Positions 50,053 through 59,648 of a stretch of 64,000 bases of DNA are shown here, in pieces. The translations under genes and the position numbers were made by a program. The number at the start of each line of letters is the position of its first letter. Positions within the stretch are counted from its first letter, which is position 1. The notes beneath the pieces were generated by a model. The model was not told where the DNA came from and made no database searches. It saw only the letters and a list, made by a program, of their open reading frames with translations. Source of the stretch: Candidatus Gastranaerophilales bacterium (GTDB lineage: Bacteria; Cyanobacteriota; Vampirovibrionia; Gastranaerophilales; Gastranaerophilaceae); contig CALVEL010000003.1 in the NCBI GenBank assembly GCA_944326565.1, forward strand, positions 186,001 to 250,000. The letters run 5' to 3'.

Positions 50053-51717
50053 ATGAATGAGAATTTAAAACAAAGCTTGAAGTTATTGCCGTCACTTCCG
50101 GGATGTTATCTTTATTACAACAAAGATAACGAAATTATTTATGTAGGCAAAGCTAAAATTCTAAAACGCCGAGTCATGAGTTATTTTAATAAAAAACACC
50201 ACGATAGTGTGAAAGTACAAGTTTTGGTGTCACAAATTGAGCGATTAGAATATATCATTACAAACACTGAAGTTGAAGCTTTAATTTTAGAAAGCCATTT
50301 AATAAAAAAACATAAACCTAAATATAACATTCTTTTAAAAGACGATAAAAAATATCCTTATTTTCTTATTACTGATGAAGACTTCCCACGTATTCAGGTT
50401 ATCCGCAAAAAAAATATAAATCCAGAAAAAGGTCGTTATTATGGACCTTATACGGATGTTCGTGCAATGTATTCAACACTTGATTTTTTAAAGAAAATTT
50501 TCCCTTTAAAACAGTGCAAAACTCCTAAATTTAAAGACAGACCTTGTCTTTATTATCAAATAGGACGGTGTATGGCACCATGTCAAAATAAAGTCACAAG
50601 CGAAGAATATAAAGAAATTGTACATAAAGCAGAACTTTTCCTTTCCGGTAAGCAATCTGAACTTATGGAACAGCTCAAAGAACAAATGGAAAAATATGCT
50701 TTTTCAGAGCAGTTTGAAAAAGCAGCAAGATTACGTGACAGTTATCTCGATTTGAAAAAAACCCTCGAAAAACAAAAAGTTGTATATGAAAATACAAAAC
50801 TTAATGAAGATATAATATCTTTATTATCAGAAGACGGTATTTTTGCAATAGTAATCCTTATGGTAAGAGAGGGAAGACTTATTGATAAAAAAGATTTTGT
50901 ATATGAAGTCGAAGATGAAGATAGAACTGAATTTTTTGCCACATTTTTCAAAGAATATTATAATTCACTAACTCTTGGCTATCCTGACAAAATTGTATCA
51001 AACGAATTGGAAGCTGTTGGAGAAAAAGCTCTTTATGAAGAATGGCTTGAAATTTTAGCTAAAAAGAAAGTAAAAATAAGTTACGGGAAATCCAATCAAG
51101 GAAAAGAACTTCAAATGCTTGCAGATAAAAATGCACGAGTAGTATTAGATAATGCAAAACTCAAAAAAATGTCAAAAATTCGTGATGATTTTAATGAAAT
51201 AGGCTCTTATTTAGCAGAAAAACTTCAATTAAAAAACTTTCCACACAGAATTGAATGCTATGATATTTCGCATATTCAAGGGACAAACACTGTGGCATCA
51301 ATGATTACATTCATTAACGGTCAAAGTAAAAAATCTGAATATAAACGTTTCAAAATCAAAATGACAGAAGGAAAACCTGATGATTTTCTTTCAATGAAAG
51401 AAGTATTAACCAGAAGATTGTCTCATCTTGGTGAAAAAAATTGGGACAAGCCTGATCTTATGATAATTGACGGCGGTAAAGGTCAATTATCAAGTGTTAT
51501 GGAAATAATTGAAGAACTTGGAATTACAAATATTGATGTTGTAAGTTTAGCAAAAAAACATGAAGAAGTTTTTCTACCTAAACAGTCAAAGCCTGTGATA
51601 TTACCTCAAAATTCCAGCGCCTTATTTTTATTTCAAAGAATAAGAGATGAAGCTCACAGATTTGCCATCACATATCATAGGAAACTAAGATCTAAATCTA
51701 TGACAAAAAAAGCTTAA
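50053..51717 (+). CDS. uvrC: UvrABC excinuclease subunit C lacking the C-terminal helix-hairpin-helix region
   Basis: Makes both incisions in nucleotide excision repair. The 554-residue protein has the GIY-YIG domain (LPGCYLYYNKDNEIIYVGKAK), a cysteine cluster (CKTPKF...CLYYQIGRCMAPC), the UVR motif (SEQFEKAARLRDSYLDL) and the RNase H-like nuclease (IECYDISHIQG with catalytic Asp; LMIIDGGKGQL). It ends at YHRKLRSKSMTKKA, where standard UvrC proteins continue for another ~50-60 residues with (HhH)2. No frameshift remnant is seen before the next gene, whose stop abuts it. Confidence 0.93.
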   Translation: MNENLKQSLKLLPSLPGCYLYYNKDNEIIYVGKAKILKRRVMSYFNKKHHDSVKVQVLVSQIERLEYIITNTEVEALILESHLIKKHKPKYNILLKDDKKYPYFLITDEDFPRIQVIRKKNINPEKGRYYGPYTDVRAMYSTLDFLKKIFPLKQCKTPKFKDRPCLYYQIGRCMAPCQNKVTSEEYKEIVHKAELFLSGKQSELMEQLKEQMEKYAFSEQFEKAARLRDSYLDLKKTLEKQKVVYENTKLNEDIISLLSEDGIFAIVILMVREGRLIDKKDFVYEVEDEDRTEFFATFFKEYYNSLTLGYPDKIVSNELEAVGEKALYEEWLEILAKKKVKISYGKSNQGKELQMLADKNARVVLDNAKLKKMSKIRDDFNEIGSYLAEKLQLKNFPHRIECYDISHIQGTNTVASMITFINGQSKKSEYKRFKIKMTEGKPDDFLSMKEVLTRRLSHLGEKNWDKPDLMIIDGGKGQLSSVMEIIEELGITNIDVVSLAKKHEEVFLPKQSKPVILPQNSSALFLFQRIRDEAHRFAITYHRKLRSKSMTKKA

Positions 51718-52053
51718 TTACTTATCATCATGTTCTAATTCTTGCAATTTTATAATTTTCCATTGCTCTTCCAATGACTGTAAAACAACATCATTGCCAA
51801 TCCACTGCATAACATATCTTTCATCCATTCCCAACCCGCCATCAATTTTATTTACATAAGGAAAAGAAAATGCAGCTTCTGAAATTCCTACCCGAATAAT
51901 TACATGTTGATTTCCATAACGTCTTGAATTCATACTGACAGTAAGATTATTGTATCTTTGCAAACTCATATGTTTTAATCCTCGATAGTTTGCATGCTTA
52001 TCTACAATAAAATCTTTTAAATCCAAAGCTAATTCATTAAACGTTTTACCCAT
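51718..52053 (-). CDS. hypothetical protein, tandem paralogue (second copy)
   Basis: A 111-residue protein starting MGKTFNELALDLKDFIVDKH. It aligns along its whole length with the next gene at 52104 (FNELxxxLKxxIxDxHxNYxGLK; VIIRxGISEA; GTLGMDERYVxxW). The ATG 52053 with GGA upstream matches the paralogue's start; the frame extends to 52125 without an RBS. It ends at the uvrC stop. No known family; the MDERYV and GISEA motifs may define it. Confidence 0.65.
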   Translation of the reverse strand: MGKTFNELALDLKDFIVDKHANYRGLKHMSLQRYNNLTVSMNSRRYGNQHVIIRVGISEAAFSFPYVNKIDGGLGMDERYVMQWIGNDVVLQSLEEQWKIIKLQELEHDDK

Positions 52054-52103
52054 AAAACTTATTCCAATCTCATATACATTAATATTAGTATTATAACATA
52101 ATT

Positions 52104-52424
52104 TTAAGCTGAATACAACTGACAATTTTTCCAGTGAGTACTCAATTCTTGGGTTATATTAGGATTTTGAAGCCATCTTTGAACATATCTTTCATCCATA
52201 CCCAGCGTTCCTGTAAAAATACACCCCTCAGGCATTATTATTACTGCTTCTGATATGCCAATACGTATAACTATATGATACGTCTGGTATATTTCAGGTT
52301 CCATAGATACCTTTAAGTTGTTGTACCTCTCGACTGCTACATTCTTTAAACCTTTGTAGTTTGAATGGCAATCAATAATGTAATTTTTTAAATTTTGGCT
52401 CAACTCGTTAAAAGATTTTGTCAT
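52104..52424 (-). CDS. hypothetical protein, tandem paralogue (first copy)
   Basis: A 106-residue soluble protein, MTKSFNELSQNLKNYIIDCH, paralogous to the copy immediately downstream. Shared motifs are NYKGLK, RYNNLKVSM, HIVIRIGISEA and GMDERYVQRW. Divergence is substantial, so the duplication is not recent. Function unknown. Confidence 0.65.
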   Translation of the reverse strand: MTKSFNELSQNLKNYIIDCHSNYKGLKNVAVERYNNLKVSMEPEIYQTYHIVIRIGISEAVIIMPEGCIFTGTLGMDERYVQRWLQNPNITQELSTHWKNCQLYSA

Positions 52425-52494
52425 TGATATACTTCAATTTTTCTATTACATTTTATATTATTCCCAAATATAAAAAATATATACATTAATATTA

Positions 52495-53856
52495 TTAATT
52501 GTTAAGAGAATGTATTGGAGCAGGAATTCTACCTCCTCGTCTTACAAAGTTTGTTGAAGATAAATCATTAACCTTCATGATGGGTGCCTCACCTAACAGC
52601 CCACCCCAACAGACTTTTTCTCCGTATGTTTTTCCTATAGCAGGGATAATTCTTACCGCGGTCGTCTTTTTATTAATCATGCCAATAGCCATTTCATCTG
52701 CAATTATACCAGCAATTGTATCAACCGAAGTATCTCCTGGAATTGCAATCATATCAAGGCCGACTGAACAAACTGATGTCATCGCCTCTAATTTATCAAA
52801 AGTCAGACAACCTTTTCCAGCTGCCTCTATCATGCCAGCATCTTCTGACACCGGAATAAATGCTCCTGACAGCCCTCCTACATGAGAACTTGCCATTATA
52901 CCGCCTTTTTTAACTGCATCATTCAGCATTGCAAGAGCAGCAGTTGTGCCATGAGCCCCTGCATGCTCTAATCCCATTGCTTGAAAAATACCCGCTACAC
53001 TGTCACCAATAGCAGGAGTCGGGGCTAATGATAAATCAATTACACCAAATGGGATTTCTAAACGTTTTGCAAGTTTTCTACCTACAAGTTCCCCTGTTGT
53101 TGTAATTTTATAAGCTATTTGCTTAATTTTATTCGCAAGCACGCTCATATCAGAATTTTCTGGTAAATCTTCAATAGCGGCTCTGACAACTCCCGGACCT
53201 GAGACCCCTATATTCAATGCACATTCAGGCTCTCCAATCCCACAAAAAGCACCTGCCATAAACGGATTATCACTGGGCGAATTACAAAAACAAACTAATT
53301 TCGCAGCCCCAATACAATCTTTATCTTTTGTCATTTCAGCAGATTTTTTAATTATTTCCGCCATTTTCAAAACAGCATCCATATTTATACCGGCCTTTGA
53401 TGATGCCAAGTTGATTGATGAGCATAAGAAATCTGTTTGCGCTAATGCCTCAGGAATACTTTCTATTAATAATCTATCCCCTTTTGTAAAACCTTTTTCT
53501 ACTAGAGCTGAATATCCTCCAATAAAATTCACTCCGACTTCTTTACCTGCCATATCAAGAGTTTTTGCTATTTTTACATAATCAGGATTTTTACAAGCTT
53601 CCCCAATTAAAGATATAGGAGTTACTGAAATACGTTTGTTTATAATTGGGATAGAATATTCATTTTCAAAATCATTTGCATATTCTACAAGATTTTTAGC
53701 GTAGTTTTTTATTTTGTTGTAAATATTTTCGCAAACTTTATCTACATCAGAATCTATACAATCTCTCAAACTTAAAGCAAGCGTCACCGTTCTTATATCG
53801 AGGTTGTGAAGCTTAATCATATTTATTGTTTCTAAAATATTACTTTCGTTAATCAC
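52495..53856 (-). CDS. UPF0210 (PFL/DUF711) family protein
   Basis: A 453-residue protein fitting the UPF0210 family: [46 protein letters not shown] and [20 protein letters not shown], ending [17 protein letters not shown]. The family's biochemical role is uncertain; members are often next to a small ACT-domain protein, which is absent here. The start overlaps the preceding OmpA-domain gene by eight bases, so it is in one operon with the stator-like pair. Confidence 0.9.
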   Translation of the reverse strand: MINESNILETINMIKLHNLDIRTVTLALSLRDCIDSDVDKVCENIYNKIKNYAKNLVEYANDFENEYSIPIINKRISVTPISLIGEACKNPDYVKIAKTLDMAGKEVGVNFIGGYSALVEKGFTKGDRLLIESIPEALAQTDFLCSSINLASSKAGINMDAVLKMAEIIKKSAEMTKDKDCIGAAKLVCFCNSPSDNPFMAGAFCGIGEPECALNIGVSGPGVVRAAIEDLPENSDMSVLANKIKQIAYKITTTGELVGRKLAKRLEIPFGVIDLSLAPTPAIGDSVAGIFQAMGLEHAGAHGTTAALAMLNDAVKKGGIMASSHVGGLSGAFIPVSEDAGMIEAAGKGCLTFDKLEAMTSVCSVGLDMIAIPGDTSVDTIAGIIADEMAIGMINKKTTAVRIIPAIGKTYGEKVCWGGLLGEAPIMKVNDLSSTNFVRRGGRIPAPIHSLNN

Positions 53857-54547
53857 CGCCGAAATTTAACCCCAAAGCTGAAGCAAAATTATTTGCTTTA
53901 ACCCTTATTTTCATTTCTACTCTTCTGCTTTTTGCAAAATCTTCTTTACCATCTACTAATACTGGATCTGAAAAACTACGGCCTTCTACTACCAGCATTT
54001 TTCTTAAAGCTTCACTATGTTTTTTGTCATAGTTAGTTTTAAATGCATATTGAGCAACAGAATTTGCTCGCAAAAGACTTAATTCCATATTTTTGGCAAA
54101 TTGTTGATCTTTTGTTTTTAAGCCCGCATAAGATTGGGAATCTGTATGACCTTCTATTACGATATTAGCTATACCGTTTTTTAAAACATCTTTTGAATAA
54201 ATTGTATCTATATATATTGGAATAAATTTATCTAAGTATTTTTTTCCTTTAGCAGAAAGTGTATAGCTGTTTAAATCAAATAACTCTAAATTTGAAATTT
54301 TCACATTCCCCGTAAGTTTATCAACTTCGGCATCAATTTCTGCTTCTTTAAGTTTTTCAACTATTTCTTGAGCTGCTTGAATTTGAGTTTGTTGAATCTT
54401 AACCGTATCCTGAGTAAATCCAGTCATAGCAAATACAAACAATGTCATAAAGATAATTGCCAGACCTAACATAAGGTCAGCCATCGTTGTCCAGAATATA
54501 TTATCAGCTGCTTCTTGTTGTATTGTTTTTTTACCAGAAATCGCCAT
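53849..54547 (-). CDS. MotB/ZorB-like membrane protein with OmpA-type peptidoglycan-binding domain
   Basis: The 232-residue protein has one N-terminal membrane helix beginning [22 protein letters not shown]. The Asp in MADLM is placed like the proton-binding Asp of MotB/ZorB. A short helical linker is followed by an OmpA domain (about 90-225) with [12 protein letters not shown] and ANSVAQYAF...RRVEMKI. It pairs with the MotA-like gene 11 bases upstream. Flagellar genes are absent. The lack of ZorC/D/E-like genes leaves a canonical Zorya system unsupported. Confidence 0.8.
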   Translation of the reverse strand: MAISGKKTIQQEAADNIFWTTMADLMLGLAIIFMTLFVFAMTGFTQDTVKIQQTQIQAAQEIVEKLKEAEIDAEVDKLTGNVKISNLELFDLNSYTLSAKGKKYLDKFIPIYIDTIYSKDVLKNGIANIVIEGHTDSQSYAGLKTKDQQFAKNMELSLLRANSVAQYAFKTNYDKKHSEALRKMLVVEGRSFSDPVLVDGKEDFAKSRRVEMKIRVKANNFASALGLNFGGD

Positions 54548-54558
54548 TTAAATTACCC

Positions 54559-55464
54559 TTAAAATACGTCATCCACAACATCTCCGCCACTTTTTTTGGT
54601 AACTTCTTTCATTTGTTTATTGACTAAATTTATACCAAAAATCAAATTTTCTAAATACGGAACCAAATTGGCAGCAATACCGGAGTTTAGTGCAATTTTA
54701 AAACTCTCAGGCATTTGTGCAATTAGATGTTGTAAATTATTATTTTGAACTTTTGTTTCTCTCAACAATTCAAATAAGAATTTTTCAGAAGAAATATTAT
54801 CAAATAACTTTGAAAATAAATCCTGACATCTTGCCATCCATTTTTTACATATATTGTTATATGTTACCTTTTCAAAAATTAAAAATAGCAAAGATGAACC
54901 TACGGCAAATACTGATACAAGAGCTGCGACTTGCATTGATGCCATCAAATTAGCGACTGATGAAATTGTTTTCTCTTGGGTTGAAAAGTCAATCTTTCCA
55001 AACGCAATTGCTATGTTCAAGAATGTAAACAAAGGACCGCAACCTGTTAATATTGTAGGTACAGTTTGAATAAACCTAAAATTAAATTTTGATGTAATTA
55101 ATGAATCTTCATTAAAGAAATACAAAGGATCAACTGTTGTTTGAATATTTTGGACAGTTGTAGACACTTCTTTGTATGTTAAATTGTTGTTTTGTCCTCT
55201 TAATGCGACTGATTCTGAAAATACCAAAGTATTCTTAAATTCAAGCCAAGCCGCTGAAACATAAGGATTTATAGTCATCCATTCATCAATTTCTTTAAAT
55301 CTGAAATTTAAATCTGTTTTTTTAAAATTAGTTAAAAATTTATAAAAAATCTTTAAATTTTTGCGAACATACATATATCTGTTCAAACAAAAGATTATTG
55401 ATACGACAAATGTAGATAATACTATTAAAATAGGTATATCTGTAAATATAAATGCTAAATTCAT
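54559..55464 (-). CDS. MotA/ExbB/ZorA-like proton-channel protein
   Basis: A 301-residue membrane protein. One N-terminal helix (about 8-28), a cytosolic segment, then two helices (about 132-155 with TILTGCGPLFTFLNIAIAF and 180-205 with MQVAALVSVFAVGSSLLFLIF) form the MotA_ExbB core, and a cytosolic helical tail follows. With the downstream OmpA-domain protein it forms a stator-like pair. The tail is much shorter than the long tail of Zorya ZorA. Its role could be cell-envelope work or defence; the sequence alone does not decide. Confidence 0.75.
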   Translation of the reverse strand: MNLAFIFTDIPILIVLSTFVVSIIFCLNRYMYVRKNLKIFYKFLTNFKKTDLNFRFKEIDEWMTINPYVSAAWLEFKNTLVFSESVALRGQNNNLTYKEVSTTVQNIQTTVDPLYFFNEDSLITSKFNFRFIQTVPTILTGCGPLFTFLNIAIAFGKIDFSTQEKTISSVANLMASMQVAALVSVFAVGSSLLFLIFEKVTYNNICKKWMARCQDLFSKLFDNISSEKFLFELLRETKVQNNNLQHLIAQMPESFKIALNSGIAANLVPYLENLIFGINLVNKQMKEVTKKSGGDVVDDVF

Positions 55465-55640
55465 TTAAAAAATCTCCATTCTTGCAGAATTATAACATAT
55501 CATAATCACTCTGGCAAAATGTTAAACTTTGTAATATAAAGTGCATATTTAAGAAATTAGCAAAATTTACTATACATTGTTAGACCTACAGGGGATTATT
55601 TAAGCTAAAAAAACATTTACAATTCAAATATAAGAAAACC

Positions 55641-55658
55641 CCGCCTTAGACAAGGAGG
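55641..55658 (+). promoter_or_regulatory. short hairpin covering the RBS of the next gene
   Basis: CCGCCTT and AAGGAGG pair (one mismatch) across a 4-base loop, and the 3' arm is the consensus RBS eight bases before ATG 55666. Confidence 0.4.
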
Positions 55659-55665
55659 ATATTTT

Positions 55666-55974
55666 ATGCTGATGGGAAATAACTGTCACGATTGCAGTAG
55701 ATACAATCGGATTGAAATGAAAAATGTAAATAAAGATATTGTTGCTTGGCTTGAAGATATAGTCGAAGAAAACAACAGCCGTATAGAAAGAAAAGAATGG
55801 AAAAGCAAATATAACAGCTATGTAGTTTATGATTATGAGCCATTCTGTACTGATGGTTTTGAAATTAATCTTGTTATCACATCATATGACGCCGCTTATT
55901 TAAATTTCATAAAATATCTCTATGACGAAAAAATAAATACCATAGAATACTTAAACAGTTGCATAGGGGCGTAA
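55666..55974 (+). CDS. hypothetical protein (102 aa)
   Basis: Begins MLMGNNCHDCSRYNRIEMKN with a CHDC pair, then a mixed charged domain (WLEDIVEENNSRIERKEW) and ends LNSCIGA. AAGGAGG precedes ATG. No recognised family. The CxxC motif may bind metal or form a disulfide, but only two cysteines are close. A strong terminator follows, so it is a monocistronic gene. Confidence 0.65.
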   Translation: MLMGNNCHDCSRYNRIEMKNVNKDIVAWLEDIVEENNSRIERKEWKSKYNSYVVYDYEPFCTDGFEINLVITSYDAAYLNFIKYLYDEKINTIEYLNSCIGA

Positions 55975-55992
55975 TTTTACTAATAATCGCAC

Positions 55993-56029
55993 AAAAAGGA
56001 CGGAATAATATAACTATTCCGTCCTTTTT
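55993..56029. terminator. bidirectional rho-independent terminator
   Basis: AAAAAGGACGGAATA and TATTCCGTCCTTTTT are perfect 15-base arms with a 7-base loop between convergent genes. Confidence 0.93.
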
Positions 56030-56049
56030 CTTAATCTATATCAAAAAAA

Positions 56050-56343
56050 TTATTCAATTGCAGCTTGTGCATGCATAGCTGTAAAACAATCTTTGCAATA
56101 GACCTCTTTTCCTTCAATTGGTTTAAATGGAACTTGTGTTTGAGCTCCGCATTTAGAACATACAGCATCATACATTTTTCTTGGTCCACGTCTTCTGTTG
56201 TTCTGTCTGCGAGTTTTGCGACAAGCCGGACATCTTTTAGGTTTGTTTACAAGTCCTTTTTCTGCATAAAATTCTTGTTCGCCTGCTGTGAAGACAAATT
56301 CTGCTCCGCAGTCTTCACATACTAATGTTTCATCTTGGTACAT
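56050..56343 (-). CDS. zinc-ribbon protein
   Basis: A 97-residue protein with two zinc-ribbon modules: CEDCG...CPACRK with basic RRQNNRRRG linker, and CSKCGAQTQVPF...VYCKDCF. The second module fits the small CxxC-x-CxxC proteins of unknown function seen in cyanobacteria and other phyla. ATG 56343 is chosen because AGGAG lies about eight bases upstream. It may bind nucleic acid via the arginine-rich centre (inference). Confidence 0.8.
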   Translation of the reverse strand: MYQDETLVCEDCGAEFVFTAGEQEFYAEKGLVNKPKRCPACRKTRRQNNRRRGPRKMYDAVCSKCGAQTQVPFKPIEGKEVYCKDCFTAMHAQAAIE

Positions 56344-56450
56344 TTTTGTTCTCCTGATTTTGTACATTTAAAGAAAAATCTATTGCTAAATTCTCCTTAT
56401 TTTACATATTATAACGTATATTTCAAATTTATGCAATACGGGCGAATTGA

Positions 56451-57770
56451 TTATAAAAGTATTTGTGTCCCTAAAATAACTCTATGACTGTCTTCTGCAT
56501 TTTCATTATCACAAAAAACATAATTTAAAATTAATCTTAAAGCTTGACCTTTAATAAAATAATTAAGCCCTGCAGTATATTCTCTTCTTAAATCACCACT
56601 TATATCACGATTTGGATCAAATTGGTCATATCTTGCAAGTACATGTAATCTTTTAGTCAATCGATATGAAACAGTTGTATAAAAGCCAGTCGCTTTATTT
56701 GAACTGAAATTTCGGCCGTTATAACCATCAGCAATTGAATATTCTGCATTTGCTGCAAATTTTTTATAAGAATACCCGATATAAGCACCACCTACAGTAT
56801 AACTTTCATCTCTATGTCCTGCATTAAGCCCTGTACCAAGAACTAAATGCCCATATCTGCCATCAGTTAATCCTAAAGGCTTAAAATTCAGCCAACCCGT
56901 GAATTCAGGTCCTGCAAAAAATTCATGAAAATATCTGTCAGAACTGTTCAATGCTAAACTATAATCTGCTAAAGAATAATTTCCAACAACACGCACACCT
57001 AATGCACGAGTATTACCGAAATTTCTTGCAATTTGAGAACGTGCTGCAAAAGGCAATGTATAAGAACTCGCACCACCATCTACACCGACTTGATTTCTTG
57101 AATTTCCAACTATTATTTTATGATGAGGAATAGCAGTATTCATTATATATGCATCTGTAATAAATCCTTGAAAGAAATTCTGCCCCTCTACCGGCTTAAA
57201 ATTAAATTGTAATTTAAAGTCAGTATTTTTATCTTTCAAATCACCGACAACACCGGCTTCAAAAATATTCAAATCATATGTGGTATCATAATCACTCCCT
57301 GCAAAAAGCCCATTAAAATTTCCTTGAAAAGCCCCGTAAAATTGAACTTTATCAACAGGACCTTTTTTGTATTTGAAAGTTAATTCATCTTGTAAAAGAT
57401 ATGACGGAATTGAAGTCCTTTCCAATTTTTTCTTGTAAATTCTTCCAAAAAGAGATTCTTCTTCTATTTTAAAAGGATGTTCTGAGTCTTTATCTTTATC
57501 AATCAAATTGTCGAAAATAGAAAATTCTACATCAACGTTATCATTGACAGTGTCTTTTTCGACATCTTTAGCATCATAATTTTTTATTTTTTCCATTAAC
57601 CCTTGTCTGGAACTTTTTTCGGGATTTTCAGGGAATCCTTCATTTTTAGTTACATCAAGGATAATGACATCCTGTTTTGGAGCTTTTTTTAAAGTTTTTC
57701 CATATGCGGAAAGATTATTTAAGGAAGTCAAACATAATAATATCAGTGCTATTCGCAAAATCCTGTTCAC
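56451..57770 (-). CDS. porin-like outer-membrane beta-barrel protein
   Basis: The 439-residue protein has a signal peptide (about 1-24), a polar N-terminal region (25-130) and alternating beta-strand pattern to the end (LTFKYKKG, VQFYGAFQGN, GFYTTVSYRL, YTAGLNYFI). It fits phosphate-selective (OprO/OprP) or similar porins. The C-terminus ends ILGTQILL rather than with an aromatic residue. No SLH domain is seen. Divergent from the decarboxylase gene with about 60 bases between. Confidence 0.75.
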   Translation of the reverse strand: MNRILRIALILLCLTSLNNLSAYGKTLKKAPKQDVIILDVTKNEGFPENPEKSSRQGLMEKIKNYDAKDVEKDTVNDNVDVEFSIFDNLIDKDKDSEHPFKIEEESLFGRIYKKKLERTSIPSYLLQDELTFKYKKGPVDKVQFYGAFQGNFNGLFAGSDYDTTYDLNIFEAGVVGDLKDKNTDFKLQFNFKPVEGQNFFQGFITDAYIMNTAIPHHKIIVGNSRNQVGVDGGASSYTLPFAARSQIARNFGNTRALGVRVVGNYSLADYSLALNSSDRYFHEFFAGPEFTGWLNFKPLGLTDGRYGHLVLGTGLNAGHRDESYTVGGAYIGYSYKKFAANAEYSIADGYNGRNFSSNKATGFYTTVSYRLTKRLHVLARYDQFDPNRDISGDLRREYTAGLNYFIKGQALRLILNYVFCDNENAEDSHRVILGTQILL

Positions 57771-57832
57771 AAATATTAATTATAACATAAAACATATTGA
57801 AATTCATGATTTTTTTATTGTATATTATAAGT

Positions 57833-59275
57833 ATGACAGATGTAACACAAAAAATAAAATCCGCTAAAGCTAAAAATACGGTAAAAATCAAAGCCCCGAT
57901 TGTAGAAGCTCTTCAAAAAGCATACGAAAACCCTACATATCAATTTCACATCCCCGGTCATACCAAGGGAAATGGAACTTTGCCTGATTTTCGCAAACTA
58001 ATCGGCAAAAAGGCTCTTATGGTAGATACTACTGATGAATTTGATAATCTCGGAACCCTTCACCCTGCGACAGGTCCGATTAAAGAAGCTCAAGAGCTTG
58101 CTGCAAAAGCTTTCGGTGCTAAAAAGACTTTCTTCCTGCTCAACGGCTCCACTGCCGGCAATCTTGCTATTGCAATGGGATTAACTAAGAAAGGTCAAAG
58201 AATTTTAACTAACAGAAACTGTCACAGATCAGTTTTGACGGGTATGATTATTTCAGGAGCTGAACCGTTATGGTTGATTCCAGAAAGATTTGAAGAATGG
58301 GGAATCTGGGGAAATGTAAACCCTGAAAGCGTAGAAGAACAACTAAAAATGCATGATGACATTGCTATGGTATGGATTACAAATCCAACTTATGAAGGTG
58401 TTGTATCTGACATTAAATCAATTTCTACAATCTGTAAAAAATACAATGTTCCATTAATTGTGGATGAAGCCCATGCCTGCCTATGGAATTTTAACAAGCA
58501 TTTGCCGACACCTGCTTTGCAATTGGGGGCAGATGCTGTAGTACATTCACTCCACAAAACCGGCGGATCAATGAGCCAAAGCTCAATGTTACATATTGCT
58601 GAAAATTCTATTTTAGATGTTGACGCAATTGAAAAAGCTCTAAAACTTTTACATACAACCAGTCCTTCTTTAATGCTTCTTGGAAGTCTTGATGCAGCCC
58701 GTGCAAATTTAGAAAGTCAAAGGGGCAAAAATCAGCTTGCTCGTGCCGTTGAAAATGCAAAATATCTTCGCCGCGAAATTGATACAATGGAACATATTCA
58801 CCATTTGAAACCTGATTTCGGGTATAAGACTGATATTACAAAAGTATTTATTAAAGCTGACGGATTATCAGGAAAACGTCTTGAGTCAATTTTGGAAATT
58901 GACTTTAACATAGAAGTCGAAAGTGCATCAGATGCAGGGCTTTTAATTCTTTCAAATATCGGCAATTCACGCAACGACATCAAATATCTTGCAGAATGTC
59001 TGCATAAAATTGATAAAACGAATTATTCAGATATTTGTTATTTGGAAAACAAAAAGCATATGCCTATGCTGACACCGATCATCAAAATGAATTTACGCGA
59101 TAGTTTTTATGCAGAAAAAGAAACTATTCCAAAATCTCAAGCTATCGGAAGAATTGCAGCTGAGGTAATTGCAGAATGTCCTCCTGGAATTGCGATTTTG
59201 CTACCAGGAGAATTGATTACTGAAGCTCACTTGCCATATTTGCAGGATTACGAATTTATTGAAGTTATTAAGTAA
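57833..59275 (+). CDS. PLP-dependent Orn/Lys/Arg decarboxylase family protein
   Basis: 480 residues. The N-terminal FHIPGHTKGNGTLP, STAGNLAIAMGL, DEAHACLWNF and the PLP-lysine motif SLHKTGGSMSQ mark it as a group III Orn/Lys/Arg decarboxylase of the short (SpeA-like) form. Substrate cannot be told by eye; arginine or lysine are both possible. I chose ATG 57833 (MTDVTQK), consistent with family starts. It would produce a polyamine or diamine. No adjacent transporter or agmatinase. Confidence 0.9.
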   Translation: MTDVTQKIKSAKAKNTVKIKAPIVEALQKAYENPTYQFHIPGHTKGNGTLPDFRKLIGKKALMVDTTDEFDNLGTLHPATGPIKEAQELAAKAFGAKKTFFLLNGSTAGNLAIAMGLTKKGQRILTNRNCHRSVLTGMIISGAEPLWLIPERFEEWGIWGNVNPESVEEQLKMHDDIAMVWITNPTYEGVVSDIKSISTICKKYNVPLIVDEAHACLWNFNKHLPTPALQLGADAVVHSLHKTGGSMSQSSMLHIAENSILDVDAIEKALKLLHTTSPSLMLLGSLDAARANLESQRGKNQLARAVENAKYLRREIDTMEHIHHLKPDFGYKTDITKVFIKADGLSGKRLESILEIDFNIEVESASDAGLLILSNIGNSRNDIKYLAECLHKIDKTNYSDICYLENKKHMPMLTPIIKMNLRDSFYAEKETIPKSQAIGRIAAEVIAECPPGIAILLPGELITEAHLPYLQDYEFIEVIK

Positions 59276-59346
59276 GCGATTTAAGCTTTTTCAATATTAC
59301 ATAACTTTTGTAAAATCAGAAAATTTTGGTATGAGAAAAATTTTTG

Positions 59347-59574
59347 TTAAATATCATTTTTTGTGTTGTATAATTGTTCAAATTTTATATTCAGAGCTTG
59401 CAAAATAGGAACCAGTGTGGATATCCTCATATCAATAAGCCCTTTTTCAATTTTAGAAATATGCTGTCTTTGCAGACCTGTTTTTTCGGCAAGCTCTTCT
59501 TGCGACCAATTAAGACGACTTCTTTCAGCCCTCAAATTATTTCCGATTTGCACCTTTATATTTTCGTTTTGCAT
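59347..59574 (-). CDS. XRE-family helix-turn-helix regulator
   Basis: A 75-residue Cro/CI-type protein with HTH WSQEELAEKTGLQRQHISKIEKG and the usual tail ILQALNIKFEQLYN. Divergent from the small gene at 59649 across a TTGACA promoter and perfect palindrome. This mirrors the regulator at 26657. Confidence 0.87.
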   Translation of the reverse strand: MQNENIKVQIGNNLRAERSRLNWSQEELAEKTGLQRQHISKIEKGLIDMRISTLVPILQALNIKFEQLYNTKNDI

Positions 59575-59591
59575 ATTAAAATATTAATCTA

Positions 59592-59642
59592 TTGACAATT
59601 TTATTTCTAGGTATAATAATATGCATATAGCATATTATTATA
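59592..59642 (+). promoter_or_regulatory. promoter with overlapping 13-bp palindrome
   Basis: TTGACA at 59592-59597, and TATAATAATATGC (59612-59624) with GCATATTATTATA (59630-59642) as perfect inverted repeats covering the -10. Same design as at 26893-26944. Confidence 0.7.
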
Positions 59643-59648
59643 TAGATT

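Noticed and set aside
53849-55464. A full Zorya defence system
   Set aside because: Only a ZorA/ZorB-like pair is present; no helicase, HNH nuclease or ZorC-like gene lies beside it, and the MotA-like tail is short.
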